NCBI GenBank assembly: GCA_943788725.1
Contig: CALSRJ010000004.1
Span: 62,001 to 126,000 of the forward strand
Direction: 5' to 3'
DNA from: an uncultured Flavobacteriales bacterium
GTDB taxonomy: Bacteria > Bacteroidota > Bacteroidia > Flavobacteriales_G > Salibacteraceae
Length of the DNA: 64,000 nucleotides
Under the pieces are notes generated by a model. It was given only the letters and a program-made list of their open reading frames with translations, did no database searches and was not told the origin of the DNA. Shown here in pieces: positions 1-8,524 of the stretch. How positions within the stretch are numbered: the stretch's first letter is position 1; every line of letters begins with the position of its first letter. The position numbers and the translations under genes are program-made.

Positions 1-1
1 T

Positions 2-944
2 CGGAAGATGCTCAATCCACTCGGCGCGGTGCTTTTGGGAATTGCCGTCGGCTGGTTGGTTCCAAACCTGGCGCGACCCGACTACCTCTTTTACGACCCG
101 CAGTTTTTCACGTTCGATCCGCAACGTATAGCTGGGAATGTCACGATTTATGTCTCCTACTTCGAACGCAACTTGAATGGGCTCTATTTGCACGGAAGGG
201 CCTACACCGAATCCTGGGCAACCCAACCCTACGTGCTCACTATGCGCAATGCTTGCGGTAGGGGTATGGGGACATTCAACCGTGCAAATTTTCCGAGACC
301 CTGAACGAAGGTGGCAGCATATGGCGAGTGTGGGGGCCATGGCAACCGTATTTGTTGTACCTCTCTTTTTAGTCTCAGCCGCTCCCCGTTATGCATTGCC
401 TTTGTTCAGCTTTCTCTTCCCTGCCTTGGCGATCCTGATGGAGGATCGCGTCTTCGCTCATCGGTTCAAGAAATGGGTGGCAGGCATACTCATCCTGCTT
501 ACAGGTCTATCGATGACCATCGCGCTGCAAGGGGCTCAGATTACGTTTGAGGACTATACCACCCAAGACATGGGAGAATTGATGGAATACCTGTCAGAGG
601 AAGAAGTAGGCGCTGTGCTTGCCAACAATGCGGGGCTTCAGTGGCAGGTGATGTTCTACGCTAACGGGGACATCCCTGCGCGCAACCGCCCCATCCACGA
701 CCGTATTCCAGCCTTAACGCAGCACGCTACAAGGGTCTACAATGCAGACCCACAGAAGGCAGCATTGGTGGAATTGTCATGGGAGTATGATGAAGAAGCA
801 TTTGGTCCGCCTTCATGGTCGAATGGCATCTTCTCCATACGGCTAGCGCCCTCATACGAAGCCCTGACTAAACTTGGGTTTCAAGGACTGCATCCAAATG
901 AGAGACGACCCGAGGAACGTATCTTTGAACCTGCTGGGATTTAA
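2..944 (+). CDS. Polytopic membrane protein, probable glycosyltransferase C-terminal part; 5' cut by window, frameshifted
   Basis: The coding frame is open at the left edge (from base 2) and runs to about 240; homologous-looking coding then continues one frame over to the stop at 944. The first part has a membrane helix (NPLGAVLLGIAVGWLV) and a soluble loop ending WATQPYVL. The second part continues with a hydrophobic stretch (LCAMLAVGVWG), two more helices and the motif RYALPLFSFLFPAL, which resembles the RY-LP segment of GT-C/ArnT-like lipid-linked sugar transferases. The C-terminal 150 residues are soluble. Removing one base around 239-242 would restore one frame. Family assignment is tentative because the catalytic N-terminal half lies outside the window. 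The downstream TonB receptor starts 6 bases after the stop. Confidence 0.5.
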
Positions 945-950
945 CATTTC

Positions 951-3422
951 ATGGCGCAATCCTTGTTTATTCGTGTGCAGCAAAAAGACAAGAAAACAGT
1001 GAAGAAGATCTATGTGGGAACCATCGTTTTAATGATGGGCTGGACGTTTGATGGGATTGCGCAAACCGTGCAAGTGAAGGATCAATTGTCGCACCAGCCG
1101 GTTGAGATGGTGAATGTTGCAAGTTACGGATCTAAAAAGGTGGTTACCACCGATGCGAAAGGACAAGCAAACCTGGGTGCGTTTGACGGGAATGAAGAAG
1201 ACAGCATTGTATTTAGCCAAGTGGGCTACCGCACCAAAAGCTTTCATTTTGATGCCTTGGGAGAGGGGGATCGATATACGGTTTACTTGGAGCGTTCCCC
1301 ATTCGCCCTTGACGAAGTGGTGATCAGCGCTGCGCGCTGGAAGCAGGAGAAACGTGACCTCCCCGTCAAGATCGTCTCCATTACGCCGGAGGATGTGCAA
1401 TTGCAAGCCCCACAAACAGCCGCCGACTTACTCGCCCGTTCGGGAGAAGTGTATGTGCAGAAATCTCAACTCGGTGGCGGAAGTCCAATGATCCGGGGAT
1501 TTTCTACCAATCGTGTGATGCTTACCGTGGATGGGGTGCGGATGAACAACGCCATCTTTAGAGGGGGAAACCTTCAAAACGTTATTTCTATTGACGCACT
1601 GTCCATTGAAAGCAGTGAAGTGATTTACGGCCCGGGATCGGTGATCTACGGGAGCGATGCGCTCGGCGGTGTCATGAGCTTTTACACCTTGGATCCTAGG
1701 TTTTCCAGCAACGATGAACTACTGGTAAAGGGAAGCGCGTTGGTGCGCACCTCCTCTGCTAATTTTGAAAAGACCGGGCACTTTGATGTCACCTTTGGAG
1801 GGAAGCGGTGGGCTTCGACCACCAGCGTAACCTACTCGGATTATGATGATCTACGCATGGGGTCATCTGGGCCAGAGGATTACCTGCGACCTGAATACGT
1901 TGAGCGCATCGATGGGAGGGATTCCGTCTTGGTCAACCCGGATCCTGAGGTGCAGCGGCCCTCGGGCTATGACCAGTTCAATCTGCTTCAGAAATTCAAG
2001 GTGCAGGCCTCAAAGCATATGGATGTTAACTACAACTTCCTTTACTCCACCACAAGTGACTATCCGAGGTATGATCGATTGGTGCGATACCGCAATGACA
2101 AACTGCGTTCGGCCGAGTGGTATTTCGGACCGCAAGAATGGATGATGCATGCTTTGCGCATTGAGAACGACAATCGAAATTTTTTCTACCATAGAATGCG
2201 CGTCACCATGGCTTATCAATATTTCGAAGAAAGCAGACACGATCGAGACTTTGGGTCGAACTTGCTTACCCATCGGGTGGAGCGTGTGAATGCATATTCG
2301 GTGAACCTGGACCTAGAGCAAGACATTGGAGCGCGTCACGAGATATTTTACGGAGCTGAATGGGTGACCAACACGGTAGACTCTCGAGGAATCGATAAAG
2401 ACATTGTCACGGATCAGACGTTTGCGGCGTCTTCTCGTTATCCTGATGATGCTTCCTGGACCAGTGCCGCAGTCTACGCCACCGATCGTTTTCGCCTTGC
2501 TGAGAACCTCACTTTGCTCTCTGGAATCCGCTACAACATTGTGCAAGTGAATGCAAGTTTTGACACCGCCTTTTACGACCTGCCGTTCACCGAGGCAGCG
2601 CTGACTATGGATGCCTTGAATGGTAGCGCGGGCCTGGCTTATCGTCCGACCGAACGTTGGCAGATCAACGTCAACCTTTCCACAGGCTTTAGGGCGCCTA
2701 ACATCGATGATGTCGGAAAGGTCTTCGATTCAGAACCAGGCGCGGTTGTGGTGCCAAACCCTGACTTGCGGCCAGAATATGCGTACAATGTGGATTTTGG
2801 CATTACAAAGGTGTTTGGAGATGTGCTGAAGGTAGACGTCACAGGCTTCTACACCCTGCTGGAAAATGCCATGGCGCGAAGAGACTTTCAACTGGACGGG
2901 AGAGACAGTATTCCGTACGACGGTGAGATGAGTCGGGTGCAAGCCATACAGAATGCTGCTCAGGCTAGGGTTTTTGGAGTTCAAGCCGGGTTTGAGTGGA
3001 AGATTGGAGCGGGATTCTCTTTGTCGAGCAGGTTCAATATGCAGGAAGGAGTAGAGGAGCTGGACGATGGCACTACGGCTCCTTTGAGGCACGCTGCGCC
3101 GGCCTTTGGACTGACCAAGCTCACGTATCAGCGCGAACGTTTGCGCCTTCAGTTTAGTTTAGAGTACAATGCTGCGATCTCTTCGGCGAACCTTCCTCCC
3201 TCTGAACTGGGCAAGGACCACATCTATGCTTTGGATGATGAGGGGATACCGTATTCTCCTGCCTGGTATATCTTTTCTGTTCGGGCCATGTATACGGTCA
3301 ATGATTTTCTCGTGTTTACGGGGGGTGTTGAAAACCTAATGGACCTGCGCTACCGTCCTTATTCCTCTGGCATCTCCCCGGCGGGGAGAAACGTTCAAGC
3401 ATCTGTGAGGGTGATGTTTTGA
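951..3422 (+). CDS. TonB-dependent outer-membrane receptor, hemoglobin/heme-receptor-like
   Basis: 823 residues. A signal peptide (KKIYVGTIVLMMGWTFDGIAQ region) is followed by a carboxypeptidase-regulatory-like beta-sandwich (about residues 40-125), a plug domain (about 140-245, with GGGSPMIRGFSTNRVMLTVDGVRMN and YGPGSVIYGSDALGG) and a long beta-barrel ending in Phe, as expected of BAM-inserted barrels. The NPDLRPE motif in the barrel is typical of TonB receptors. It should import a ligand such as heme or an iron chelate across the outer membrane with TonB-ExbBD energy; the substrate is inferred only from overall resemblance. A GTG at 999 would give a shorter, more typical signal peptide (MKKIYVG...), so the first 16 residues may not be translated. 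Confidence 0.85.
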   Translation: MAQSLFIRVQQKDKKTVKKIYVGTIVLMMGWTFDGIAQTVQVKDQLSHQPVEMVNVASYGSKKVVTTDAKGQANLGAFDGNEEDSIVFSQVGYRTKSFHFDALGEGDRYTVYLERSPFALDEVVISAARWKQEKRDLPVKIVSITPEDVQLQAPQTAADLLARSGEVYVQKSQLGGGSPMIRGFSTNRVMLTVDGVRMNNAIFRGGNLQNVISIDALSIESSEVIYGPGSVIYGSDALGGVMSFYTLDPRFSSNDELLVKGSALVRTSSANFEKTGHFDVTFGGKRWASTTSVTYSDYDDLRMGSSGPEDYLRPEYVERIDGRDSVLVNPDPEVQRPSGYDQFNLLQKFKVQASKHMDVNYNFLYSTTSDYPRYDRLVRYRNDKLRSAEWYFGPQEWMMHALRIENDNRNFFYHRMRVTMAYQYFEESRHDRDFGSNLLTHRVERVNAYSVNLDLEQDIGARHEIFYGAEWVTNTVDSRGIDKDIVTDQTFAASSRYPDDASWTSAAVYATDRFRLAENLTLLSGIRYNIVQVNASFDTAFYDLPFTEAALTMDALNGSAGLAYRPTERWQINVNLSTGFRAPNIDDVGKVFDSEPGAVVVPNPDLRPEYAYNVDFGITKVFGDVLKVDVTGFYTLLENAMARRDFQLDGRDSIPYDGEMSRVQAIQNAAQARVFGVQAGFEWKIGAGFSLSSRFNMQEGVEELDDGTTAPLRHAAPAFGLTKLTYQRERLRLQFSLEYNAAISSANLPPSELGKDHIYALDDEGIPYSPAWYIFSVRAMYTVNDFLVFTGGVENLMDLRYRPYSSGISPAGRNVQASVRVMF

Positions 3423-3425
3423 TGA

Positions 3426-3929
3426 CTACGGGCGACGGACGGCATACACTAGCTCGTCCTTGATTACACCATTTTTGATGAGCGTTGCCTTCAACCGAGC
3501 TTCGAGTGTGAATCCAGCTTTTTCCAATACCCGTTGCGAAGCGATGTTGTCACCGTAGGGCCGTGCAAAGATCCGGGTGATATCTGGGAAATGCCCGAAG
3601 GTGTACGCGACCATTTGTTCGATCGCCTTAGTGACGATTCCCTTGCCCCAATAGGTTTCGGCTATCCAATAGCCCATTTCTGCATTCATTCGGTCAATGT
3701 CTGTTTTAGGGTGGATGCCAATAGCTCCGATCAGCTCGTTTTTGACCGTGATGGCGAGGATGTTTCTTGGGTCGTTTTGCTCGGTCATTTTGATGAAGCT
3801 GCGGCCGTGCTCTTCTGTGTACGGAAAGGGGAAGGCATCCGTCAGCTGGTCTGAGATAGCTTTGTTATTGGCGTGGTTGACCAACTGTGCGAGATCGGCT
3901 TTGGTAATAGGACGCAGAGTAGGTGTCAT
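3426..3929 (-). CDS. GNAT family N-acetyltransferase (RimJ/RimL-like)
   Basis: 167 residues, the usual length for the RimJ/RimL branch of GNAT acetyltransferases. Sequence seen: N-terminal LRPITKADLAQLVNHANN, a central GAIGIHPKTDIDRMNAEMGYWIAETYWGKG strand-helix that contains the acetyl-CoA pyrophosphate loop (YWGKGIVTKAIEQ), and C-terminal ASQRVLEKAGFTLEARLK. These are hallmark features of proteins that acetylate amino groups of proteins, amino acids or small molecules; the substrate cannot be read from sequence. The start overlaps the stop of the upstream DUF1569 gene by ATGA, so it is probably the last gene of the prs-rplY-pth transcript. Confidence 0.85.
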   Translation of the reverse strand: MTPTLRPITKADLAQLVNHANNKAISDQLTDAFPFPYTEEHGRSFIKMTEQNDPRNILAITVKNELIGAIGIHPKTDIDRMNAEMGYWIAETYWGKGIVTKAIEQMVAYTFGHFPDITRIFARPYGDNIASQRVLEKAGFTLEARLKATLIKNGVIKDELVYAVRRP

Positions 3930-4384
3930 ACGCCGAATTGGGTCAAGTGATGGTCAATGTGCTTGAACATGGTTACGCTCCAATCTTCAGCACTCATTTT
4001 ACCGAGCCAAGCGTGAGGTCTGCCGGTTGCGTCTGCTGCTCCGGCTTCCTGATAGGAACGAATGTTTTGTAGTAGGCGGTCTTTCTCAACGGTGAAAACA
4101 GCAGTATCACCCACCTTGAAGTAACTGGCAGTAGGCGAGTTTTTCTTGTACGGTCGTTCACCTGCAATCACACGTCGCATCATACCTTTGAGAAGCCATT
4201 TCATGAAGGCTGGAATCTTGGTTTGGCGCTGACCGTTGTTGTATTCGTATGCGAGACTGCAATGTGCTAGCATTTGATCCACGGTCATCTTACCCCATAG
4301 AGGTTGAGTTTCTGGAGTCAATTGTTCCACGCGGGCAATGAGTGCCTCGGTGGTGTTCGTATTGAAAATATCGGGATAGCCCAT
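3926..4384 (-). CDS. DUF1569 / DinB-like protein
   Basis: 152 residues. Resembles the DUF1569 family of the DinB/YfiT-like four-helix superfamily: an N-terminal segment (ALIARVEQLTPETQPLWGKMTVDQMLAHCSLAYEY) with the conserved MLAHC histidine, and a C-terminal HIDHHLTQFG that supplies further metal-type histidines. Members are cytosolic and probably metal-dependent small-molecule transferases, but the reaction is unknown. It follows pth by 19 bases and overlaps the acetyltransferase downstream by 4 bases, so it is likely cotranscribed. Confidence 0.8.
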   Translation of the reverse strand: MGYPDIFNTNTTEALIARVEQLTPETQPLWGKMTVDQMLAHCSLAYEYNNGQRQTKIPAFMKWLLKGMMRRVIAGERPYKKNSPTASYFKVGDTAVFTVEKDRLLQNIRSYQEAGAADATGRPHAWLGKMSAEDWSVTMFKHIDHHLTQFGV

Positions 4385-4403
4385 TACCCGAAGATAAGAA
4401 TGG

Positions 4404-4967
4404 CTACTTATTGTTGTAGAAGTTCATCGTGCGTTCAAGGCCAATGCTCGAAAAGGAAAGCATGGCTTCACCGACTACTTTGAGACGCTCGTCCAACGCA
4501 GCATTTTCATCCGCGCTCCAAGGGGCAAGTACGTATTTCACCTGCTCTCCGGGGTGAAAATCGTTGCCTACGCCAAAGCGTAAGCGCGGATAGTTTGGGG
4601 TTCCCAACACCTCTTGGATATGCCGAAGGCCATTGTGCCCTCCGTGACTTCCTTTGGCTCGAATGCGGATCTTTCCGAAGGGAAGCGCAATGTCGTCAGT
4701 GATGACCATCATGCGCTCGGCAGGGATCTTTTCTTGCTGCAGCCAATAATTGACCGCTTTGCCGCTCAGGTTCATGAAGGTTTGCGGTTTGATCAAGATA
4801 AGGGTCCGGCCCTTGTGCTTGATCTCGGCTACATCTGCGTATCGGCTAGGGGTAAAAACAACATTGGACGCCCCGGCAAGAGCGTCCAATGTTTTGAATC
4901 CTATGTTGTGTCGAGTCTCCGCGTAGTCTACGCCAGGATTCCCGAGTCCAACAACTAAATACTTCAT
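4404..4967 (-). CDS. pth: Peptidyl-tRNA hydrolase
   Basis: 187 residues, the standard length. It hydrolyses the ester of peptidyl-tRNAs dropped from ribosomes. Visible family signatures are the N-terminal VGLGNPGVDYAETRHNIGF containing the catalytic His of TRHNIGF, the FMNLSG motif, VITDDIALPFGKIRIR with the conserved Asp, and GSHGGHNGLRHI. The gene sits 8 bases downstream of rplY, an arrangement (prs-rplY-pth) that is common in Bacteroidota. Confidence 0.97.
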   Translation of the reverse strand: MKYLVVGLGNPGVDYAETRHNIGFKTLDALAGASNVVFTPSRYADVAEIKHKGRTLILIKPQTFMNLSGKAVNYWLQQEKIPAERMMVITDDIALPFGKIRIRAKGSHGGHNGLRHIQEVLGTPNYPRLRFGVGNDFHPGEQVKYVLAPWSADENAALDERLKVVGEAMLSFSSIGLERTMNFYNNK

Positions 4968-4975
4968 AGAAGTGC

Positions 4976-5641
4976 TTATCCTTCTGCAGGTGCCTCAGCG
5001 CCTTCAGCAGAAGCGCCGTCTCCTTCAGCAGAAGTTGACTCTTCTCCTTCAGCAGATGCTTCTTCTTCAGCTGCTTCAGCTTCTTCGTCTGCAATAGCCT
5101 TACGAGAGGTTTTAATCGCAACCACCACTCGGTTAGCTGCTTCAAGCATTTCTACACCAGGAATGTTCAGATCGCCCACCTTCATGGTATGGCCGATGCG
5201 CATATTGGTAATATCAATAGAGATAGCGTCTGGCAGGTCTTCCACCATGCCGCGTACGAATAGAACTTTAGCATTTCTGCGGAGAACTCCACCGTTGCGC
5301 ACACCTAGGGCGCTTCCTTCCAATGCCACAGGAAGTGTAATAGAAACTGCCTTTCCAGGTAGAACTTCTATAAAATCCATGTGGAGGATGTTGTCTCCTA
5401 CGGCGTGGTATTGCACATCGCGCAACACAACTTTTACTTGCTTCTCACCCAACTTAAGTGTGATGAGGAATACATCTGGCGTGTACACCAGTTTGTTTAA
5501 TTCGCGCTCGTCTGCGTGGAAGTGAAGATTCTCCTCACCACCGTATACAACGCATGGAACGTGGCCTTCTCTGCGCAACTGCTTAGCGGAAGTTCCGCCT
5601 ACAGCCTCTCGCAAATGCCCTGTGATTTCGATCGTTTTCAT
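4976..5641 (-). CDS. rplY: 50S ribosomal protein L25/general stress protein Ctc
   Basis: 221 residues; the long CTC form. The N-terminal L25 domain (about 1-90; REAVGGTSAKQLRREGHVPCVVYGG) binds 5S rRNA, and a TL5/CTC C-terminal beta domain (about 95-185) follows. The last about 35 residues are a low-complexity acidic tail of Ala, Glu, Gly and Ser (EGEESTSAEGDGASAEGA), as commonly seen in this family. Cotranscription with prs upstream (25-bp gap) and pth downstream (8-bp gap) is likely. Confidence 0.95.
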   Translation of the reverse strand: MKTIEITGHLREAVGGTSAKQLRREGHVPCVVYGGEENLHFHADERELNKLVYTPDVFLITLKLGEKQVKVVLRDVQYHAVGDNILHMDFIEVLPGKAVSITLPVALEGSALGVRNGGVLRRNAKVLFVRGMVEDLPDAISIDITNMRIGHTMKVGDLNIPGVEMLEAANRVVVAIKTSRKAIADEEAEAAEEEASAEGEESTSAEGDGASAEGAEAPAEG

Positions 5642-5666
5642 TATTCGATTTTGATGAATAAAACGG

Positions 5667-6599
5667 TTAAATTAAAAATTGCGAACTGATGGATTCGTGA
5701 CTAACAATGCTGCGCATGGTGTTCGCAAATAAATCTGCCACGCTCAGCACTTTTATCTTGTCGGACTTTTCCTTAATCGGAATGGTGTCCGTAACGACTA
5801 ACTCTGTCAATTTGGAAGCATTGATGCGGTCGTATGCCGGGCCGCTCAACACGGGGTGGGTGATCAGCGCACGCACTGTGTTCGCTCCGTGTTCTAACAT
5901 CATTTCTGCTGACTTGGTCAAGGTTCCTGCCGTGTCGATCAGGTCATCCACCAAAACAACATCCTTGCCTTCAACGTCTCCAATGACCGTCATCGATTCG
6001 ATTTGGTTGGCGACCTTGCGCTGCTTGTAGCAGATCGCCAGATCGCAATTGAGGAATTTCGCGTAGGCGTTAGCCCGTTTCGTGCCGCCCGTATCTGGAG
6101 CCGCCATGATCAGGTTGTCAAGGTTAAGGCTCTTGATGTAAGGTAAAAAGATCGAAGAAGCGAACAAGTGATCAACCGGCACTTCAAAGAAGCCTTGGAT
6201 CTGGTCTGCGTGCAAGTCCATCGTCATCACGCGGGTTACTCCAGCGGCGCTCAACAGGTTGGCAACGAGCTTCGATCCAATAGATACGCGTGGCTTATCC
6301 TTACGGTCTTGACGGGCATAACCGTAGTAAGGCATAACCGCAATGATGTTTCTTGCTGAAGCCCTTTTGGCCGCATCTACCATCTGAAGTAATTCCATCA
6401 GGTTGTCTGCCGGAGGCATTGTGCTTTGGATGATGAATACATCCGCACCGCGTACCGTCTCTTCAAAGGAGGGTTGAAATTCACCATCACTGAAGCGCAG
6501 GATGTTCACATTCGCAAGCGGCAAACCATAGCGTTTCGCGATTTGTTCGCCTAAGCCTCGGGATGCAGTTCCTGCGCAGATCTTGACTTCGTGTGACAT
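5667..6599 (-). CDS. prs: Ribose-phosphate pyrophosphokinase
   Basis: 310 residues from the ATG at 6599 (MSHEVKICAGTASRG). Upstream in-frame codons reach 6623, but they overlap the probable -7 promoter element and are not expected of the family. The enzyme makes PRPP from ribose 5-phosphate and ATP for nucleotide, His and Trp synthesis. Seen: the flexible-loop region NIIAVMPYYGYARQDRK, MDLHADQIQGFF and the PRPP-binding loop VVLVDDLIDTAGTL. First gene of the prs-rplY-pth-DUF1569-GNAT unit. Confidence 0.97.
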   Translation of the reverse strand: MSHEVKICAGTASRGLGEQIAKRYGLPLANVNILRFSDGEFQPSFEETVRGADVFIIQSTMPPADNLMELLQMVDAAKRASARNIIAVMPYYGYARQDRKDKPRVSIGSKLVANLLSAAGVTRVMTMDLHADQIQGFFEVPVDHLFASSIFLPYIKSLNLDNLIMAAPDTGGTKRANAYAKFLNCDLAICYKQRKVANQIESMTVIGDVEGKDVVLVDDLIDTAGTLTKSAEMMLEHGANTVRALITHPVLSGPAYDRINASKLTELVVTDTIPIKEKSDKIKVLSVADLFANTMRSIVSHESISSQFLI

Positions 6600-6620
6600 A
6601 TCCAACCTTTTTAGGGGCTG

Positions 6621-6628
6621 CAAATGTA
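6621..6628 (-). promoter_or_regulatory. Bacteroidota -7 promoter element upstream of prs
   Basis: The minus strand reads TACATTTG, a perfect match to the TAnnTTTG -7 element, 21 bases upstream of the prs ATG. No TTG lies at the ideal -33 distance, so only the -7 half is supported. Confidence 0.45.
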
Positions 6629-6743
6629 ATCAATGGAGTGTTGATAACTGGTTGATATGCATAAAAAGAACGTATGAGGAAATTGTACAAAACCTCACCT
6701 TTGTTTTTCACGTATTCAACGTGAATCAAATAATAATTAGGAG

Positions 6744-7232
6744 ATGAAAAAGTTGCACATCACCTTGCTCTTGATTGGCCTTTCGATGGTTGGTTTGGCG
6801 CAGGTCAATACGAACGCCATTGGATTGCGATTGGGAGGAAACGGAGACGTCAATGGCGCCGAGATTTCCTATCAAATGGGAATGTCTTCGCAAAACCGAA
6901 TCGAGCTGGATCTGGGCTTTGGAACGGGCAATGGCCACAACCGCATGTACTTGGCGGGCATCTATCACTGGGATTGGAACATCACCGACGCCTTGAATTG
7001 GTATGTAGGCCCTGGTGCAAGCGTTGGATTCTACCAGTATGACAACTCAGCTGACGGTATCAATGTCGCTGTTGGCGGACAGATTGGTATCGAGTATGAT
7101 TTCACAGATAAAGGAGCCCCGATCCTGTTGAGTTTGGATGGACGACCTATGTGGGATTTACTTGGTGATAACTCAGGATTGGGCTGGGGAGCTGCCCTAG
7201 GAGTGCGCTACATCTGGGGAGGAAAGCAATAG
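6744..7232 (+). CDS. Small secreted beta-barrel-like outer-membrane protein
   Basis: 162 residues. A clean signal peptide (MKKLHITLLLIGLSMVGLAQ, cleavage after Ala-Gln region) precedes a mature part of alternating hydrophobic/polar strands rich in Gly, Asn and Trp (GLRLGGNGDVNGAEISYQ, WYVGPGASVGFYQYD, GIEYDF, LGWGAALGVRYIWG). This is the look of an 8-stranded outer-membrane barrel (OmpW/outer membrane protein beta-barrel type). Function unknown; monocistronic, divergent from prs and upstream of tRNA-Leu. Confidence 0.7.
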   Translation: MKKLHITLLLIGLSMVGLAQVNTNAIGLRLGGNGDVNGAEISYQMGMSSQNRIELDLGFGTGNGHNRMYLAGIYHWDWNITDALNWYVGPGASVGFYQYDNSADGINVAVGGQIGIEYDFTDKGAPILLSLDGRPMWDLLGDNSGLGWGAALGVRYIWGGKQ

Positions 7233-7268
7233 CCCTCTGCCTTTAAACTTCTGAGCATTTCAATGCGC

Positions 7269-7296
7269 TTGTGAATTGAAACTTTATCTATTTTCG
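7269..7296 (+). promoter_or_regulatory. Probable promoter of tRNA-Leu
   Basis: A TTG at 7269-7271 and TATTTTCG at 7289-7296 are separated by 17 bases, resembling the Bacteroidota -33 TTG / -7 TAnnTTTG promoter with a C in place of the seventh base. It lies 17 bases before the mature tRNA. Confidence 0.4.
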
Positions 7297-7313
7297 CGCC
7301 CCCTATGGGAACT

Positions 7314-7397
7314 GCCCGGGTGGCGGAACTGGTAGACGCGCTGGATTCAAAATCCAGTTCTGGCAACGGAGTGCGGGTTCGATTCCCGCCCCGGGTA
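7314..7397 (+). tRNA. tRNA-Leu(CAA)
   Basis: An 84-base class II tRNA. The acceptor stem GCCCGGG (7314-7320) pairs with CCCGGGT (7390-7396), followed by discriminator A. The anticodon stem CTGGA/TCCAG encloses loop TTCAAAA, giving anticodon CAA (reads UUG). A long variable arm is present, and the T arm is GCGGG-TTCGATT-CCCGC (7373-7389). CCA is not encoded. Its 3' end serves as the attachment site of the downstream island. Confidence 0.97.
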
Positions 7398-7398
7398 C
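7383..7398. repeat. attL core repeat (tRNA-Leu 3' end)
   Basis: TTCCCGCCCCGGGTAC, identical to 15657-15672. It covers the T-loop end, T stem and acceptor stem of tRNA-Leu, so integration leaves the tRNA intact. Confidence 0.9.
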
Positions 7399-7403
7399 TT
7401 GAC

Positions 7404-7454
7404 AACCCCTCTTAATTAGCTGATAGACAAGCGATTAAGGGGGGTTTCTTTTTT
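7404..7454 (+). terminator. Rho-independent terminator just inside the island
   Basis: A 13-bp stem, AACCCCTCTTAAT (7404-7416) with ATTAAGGGGGGTT (7434-7446), is followed by a run of T (TTTCTTTTTTT). It ends tRNA-Leu transcription with element-borne DNA. Confidence 0.85.
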
Positions 7455-7456
7455 TG

Positions 7457-7465
7457 TTGTGACCA
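7457..7465 (+). promoter_or_regulatory. Putative integrase arm-type site at the left end
   Basis: TTGTGACCA occurs here, about 60 bases inside attL, and again at 15521-15529 about 130 bases inside attR, where two more TTGTGAC heptamers lie. Shared short repeats flanking both att cores are what arm-binding integrases use. Inference from position and sequence only. Confidence 0.4.
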
Positions 7466-7604
7466 ATTTGAGACTGTCGGAGTAGATTTTTAACTCGATT
7501 CCGCACGAATAGAAACTGTCGCGCAACCAACTATCAAGGATACCGGAATCACTTGTTTCTGACGGTATAGGTATTAGTTTAGTACCATACTAATTTATTC
7601 AGCC

Positions 7605-8102
7605 ATGAGACTTTACTTATCAATTTTCGCAGCGTTCTTGTTTATCTCCTTCAATTCGAATGCCCAGTCGGATCATGTCATGCTTGATGATGAGACGGTG
7701 ATTGAAGGGCGCATAGTGTCTAATGCTGAGACTCGAATACTGGTCAAGGACAATTCAAAAAGTTACGTGATTATTGACCGAGATCGCGTCAAGTCTTTAA
7801 AGTATGATGCAGGAGCTGGTAACCTAGCCTTTAACCTAGTAGCCTTAGATCAACAGCTAGACAAGACTGAGCTTCCCACAGGAGGAGCGCTTATATCTGA
7901 TGGGGCTGGTATGTTGATTGGGGCGATAGTTGTAACAATGGTCGGAAGCATCGGTTCAGGGTTGTTGGCTTGGAAAAATCAACCTAGCGCAGGATTGGTT
8001 CTTGGCGGGCTAAGCGGAGCAGGAGGCTTAGGATTAACATTTGCTGGACTCGGAAAGATTTCCAAGGGCGGTAAAATGTTGGATGCAGTTGTTTATGAAT
8101 AG
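7605..8102 (+). CDS. Exported protein with Gly-rich membrane segment, unknown function (island)
   Basis: 165 residues. The signal peptide MRLYLSIFAAFLFISFNSNAQ is followed by a small beta-rich region (HVMLDDETVIEGRIVSNAETRILVKDNSKSYVIIDRDRVKSLKYD, residues about 24-70) that looks like a short SH3/OB-like fold asking for a carbohydrate or ligand. The C-terminal half holds two Gly-rich hydrophobic stretches (MLIGAIVVTMVGSIGSGLLAW and AGLVLGGLSGAGGLGLTFAGL), suggesting membrane insertion or a glycine-zipper. Monocistronic, with its own terminator. No family recognised; probably island cargo. The 150 bases upstream hold short inverted repeats (ATTAGT...ACTAAT) that may be promoter elements. Confidence 0.6.
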   Translation: MRLYLSIFAAFLFISFNSNAQSDHVMLDDETVIEGRIVSNAETRILVKDNSKSYVIIDRDRVKSLKYDAGAGNLAFNLVALDQQLDKTELPTGGALISDGAGMLIGAIVVTMVGSIGSGLLAWKNQPSAGLVLGGLSGAGGLGLTFAGLGKISKGGKMLDAVVYE

Positions 8103-8128
8103 GTAGCAGCTCGTTTTACACACACAAG

Positions 8129-8173
8129 AAAGGGGCAGGGCTGAAAAAAGCACTAAACAGCCTGCCCCCTTTT
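8129..8173. terminator. Rho-independent terminator between convergent island genes
   Basis: GGGGCAGG (8132-8139) pairs with CCTGCCCC (8161-8168), flanked by AAA on the left and TTTT on the right, so the hairpin can act in both directions for the gene ending at 8102 and the operon ending at 8216. Confidence 0.8.
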
Positions 8174-8215
8174 AGAAACAAGAAAGAAGATTGGTGGGTG
8201 TGGTCTTCCTTCCCG

Positions 8216-8524
8216 TTAATCTATATACCAATCGCTACCCCATGCCGTTGCTAGTGGCTTACCTTGGGCTTTGCGTATTTCATTCTCTTTGTCTAGGTAG
8301 TGTTGGTACGGCTTCTCGCACCCGTTCGCCCTATCAATACGCTGTTCGTCGCTATATACAGGGTCTTCCCACTTCAAGGTATGCGAGTACACCCCGTCCT
8401 TATAACAGTAGATGTAACGACTCTTTTCGTGGGTCTTCCCCGTTGCAAGCCCCCACTTGATGCTGTTGATCATAGCCTCGATCAGCTTGGGGTGCATTGG
8501 TGTATTGTCTTCGTCCTTATTCAT
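8216..8524 (-). CDS. Hypothetical protein of island operon (102 aa)
   Basis: 102 residues, soluble, with many charged and aromatic residues (MHPKLIEAMINSIKWGLATGKTHE, YIYCYKDGVYSHTLKWEDPVYSDEQR, TAWGSDWYID). No signal peptide, membrane helix or family recognised. The start overlaps the end of the upstream 106-residue gene by 8 bases, so it is the last gene of a five-gene minus-strand unit starting at 9956. Confidence 0.55.
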   Translation of the reverse strand: MNKDEDNTPMHPKLIEAMINSIKWGLATGKTHEKSRYIYCYKDGVYSHTLKWEDPVYSDEQRIDRANGCEKPYQHYLDKENEIRKAQGKPLATAWGSDWYID

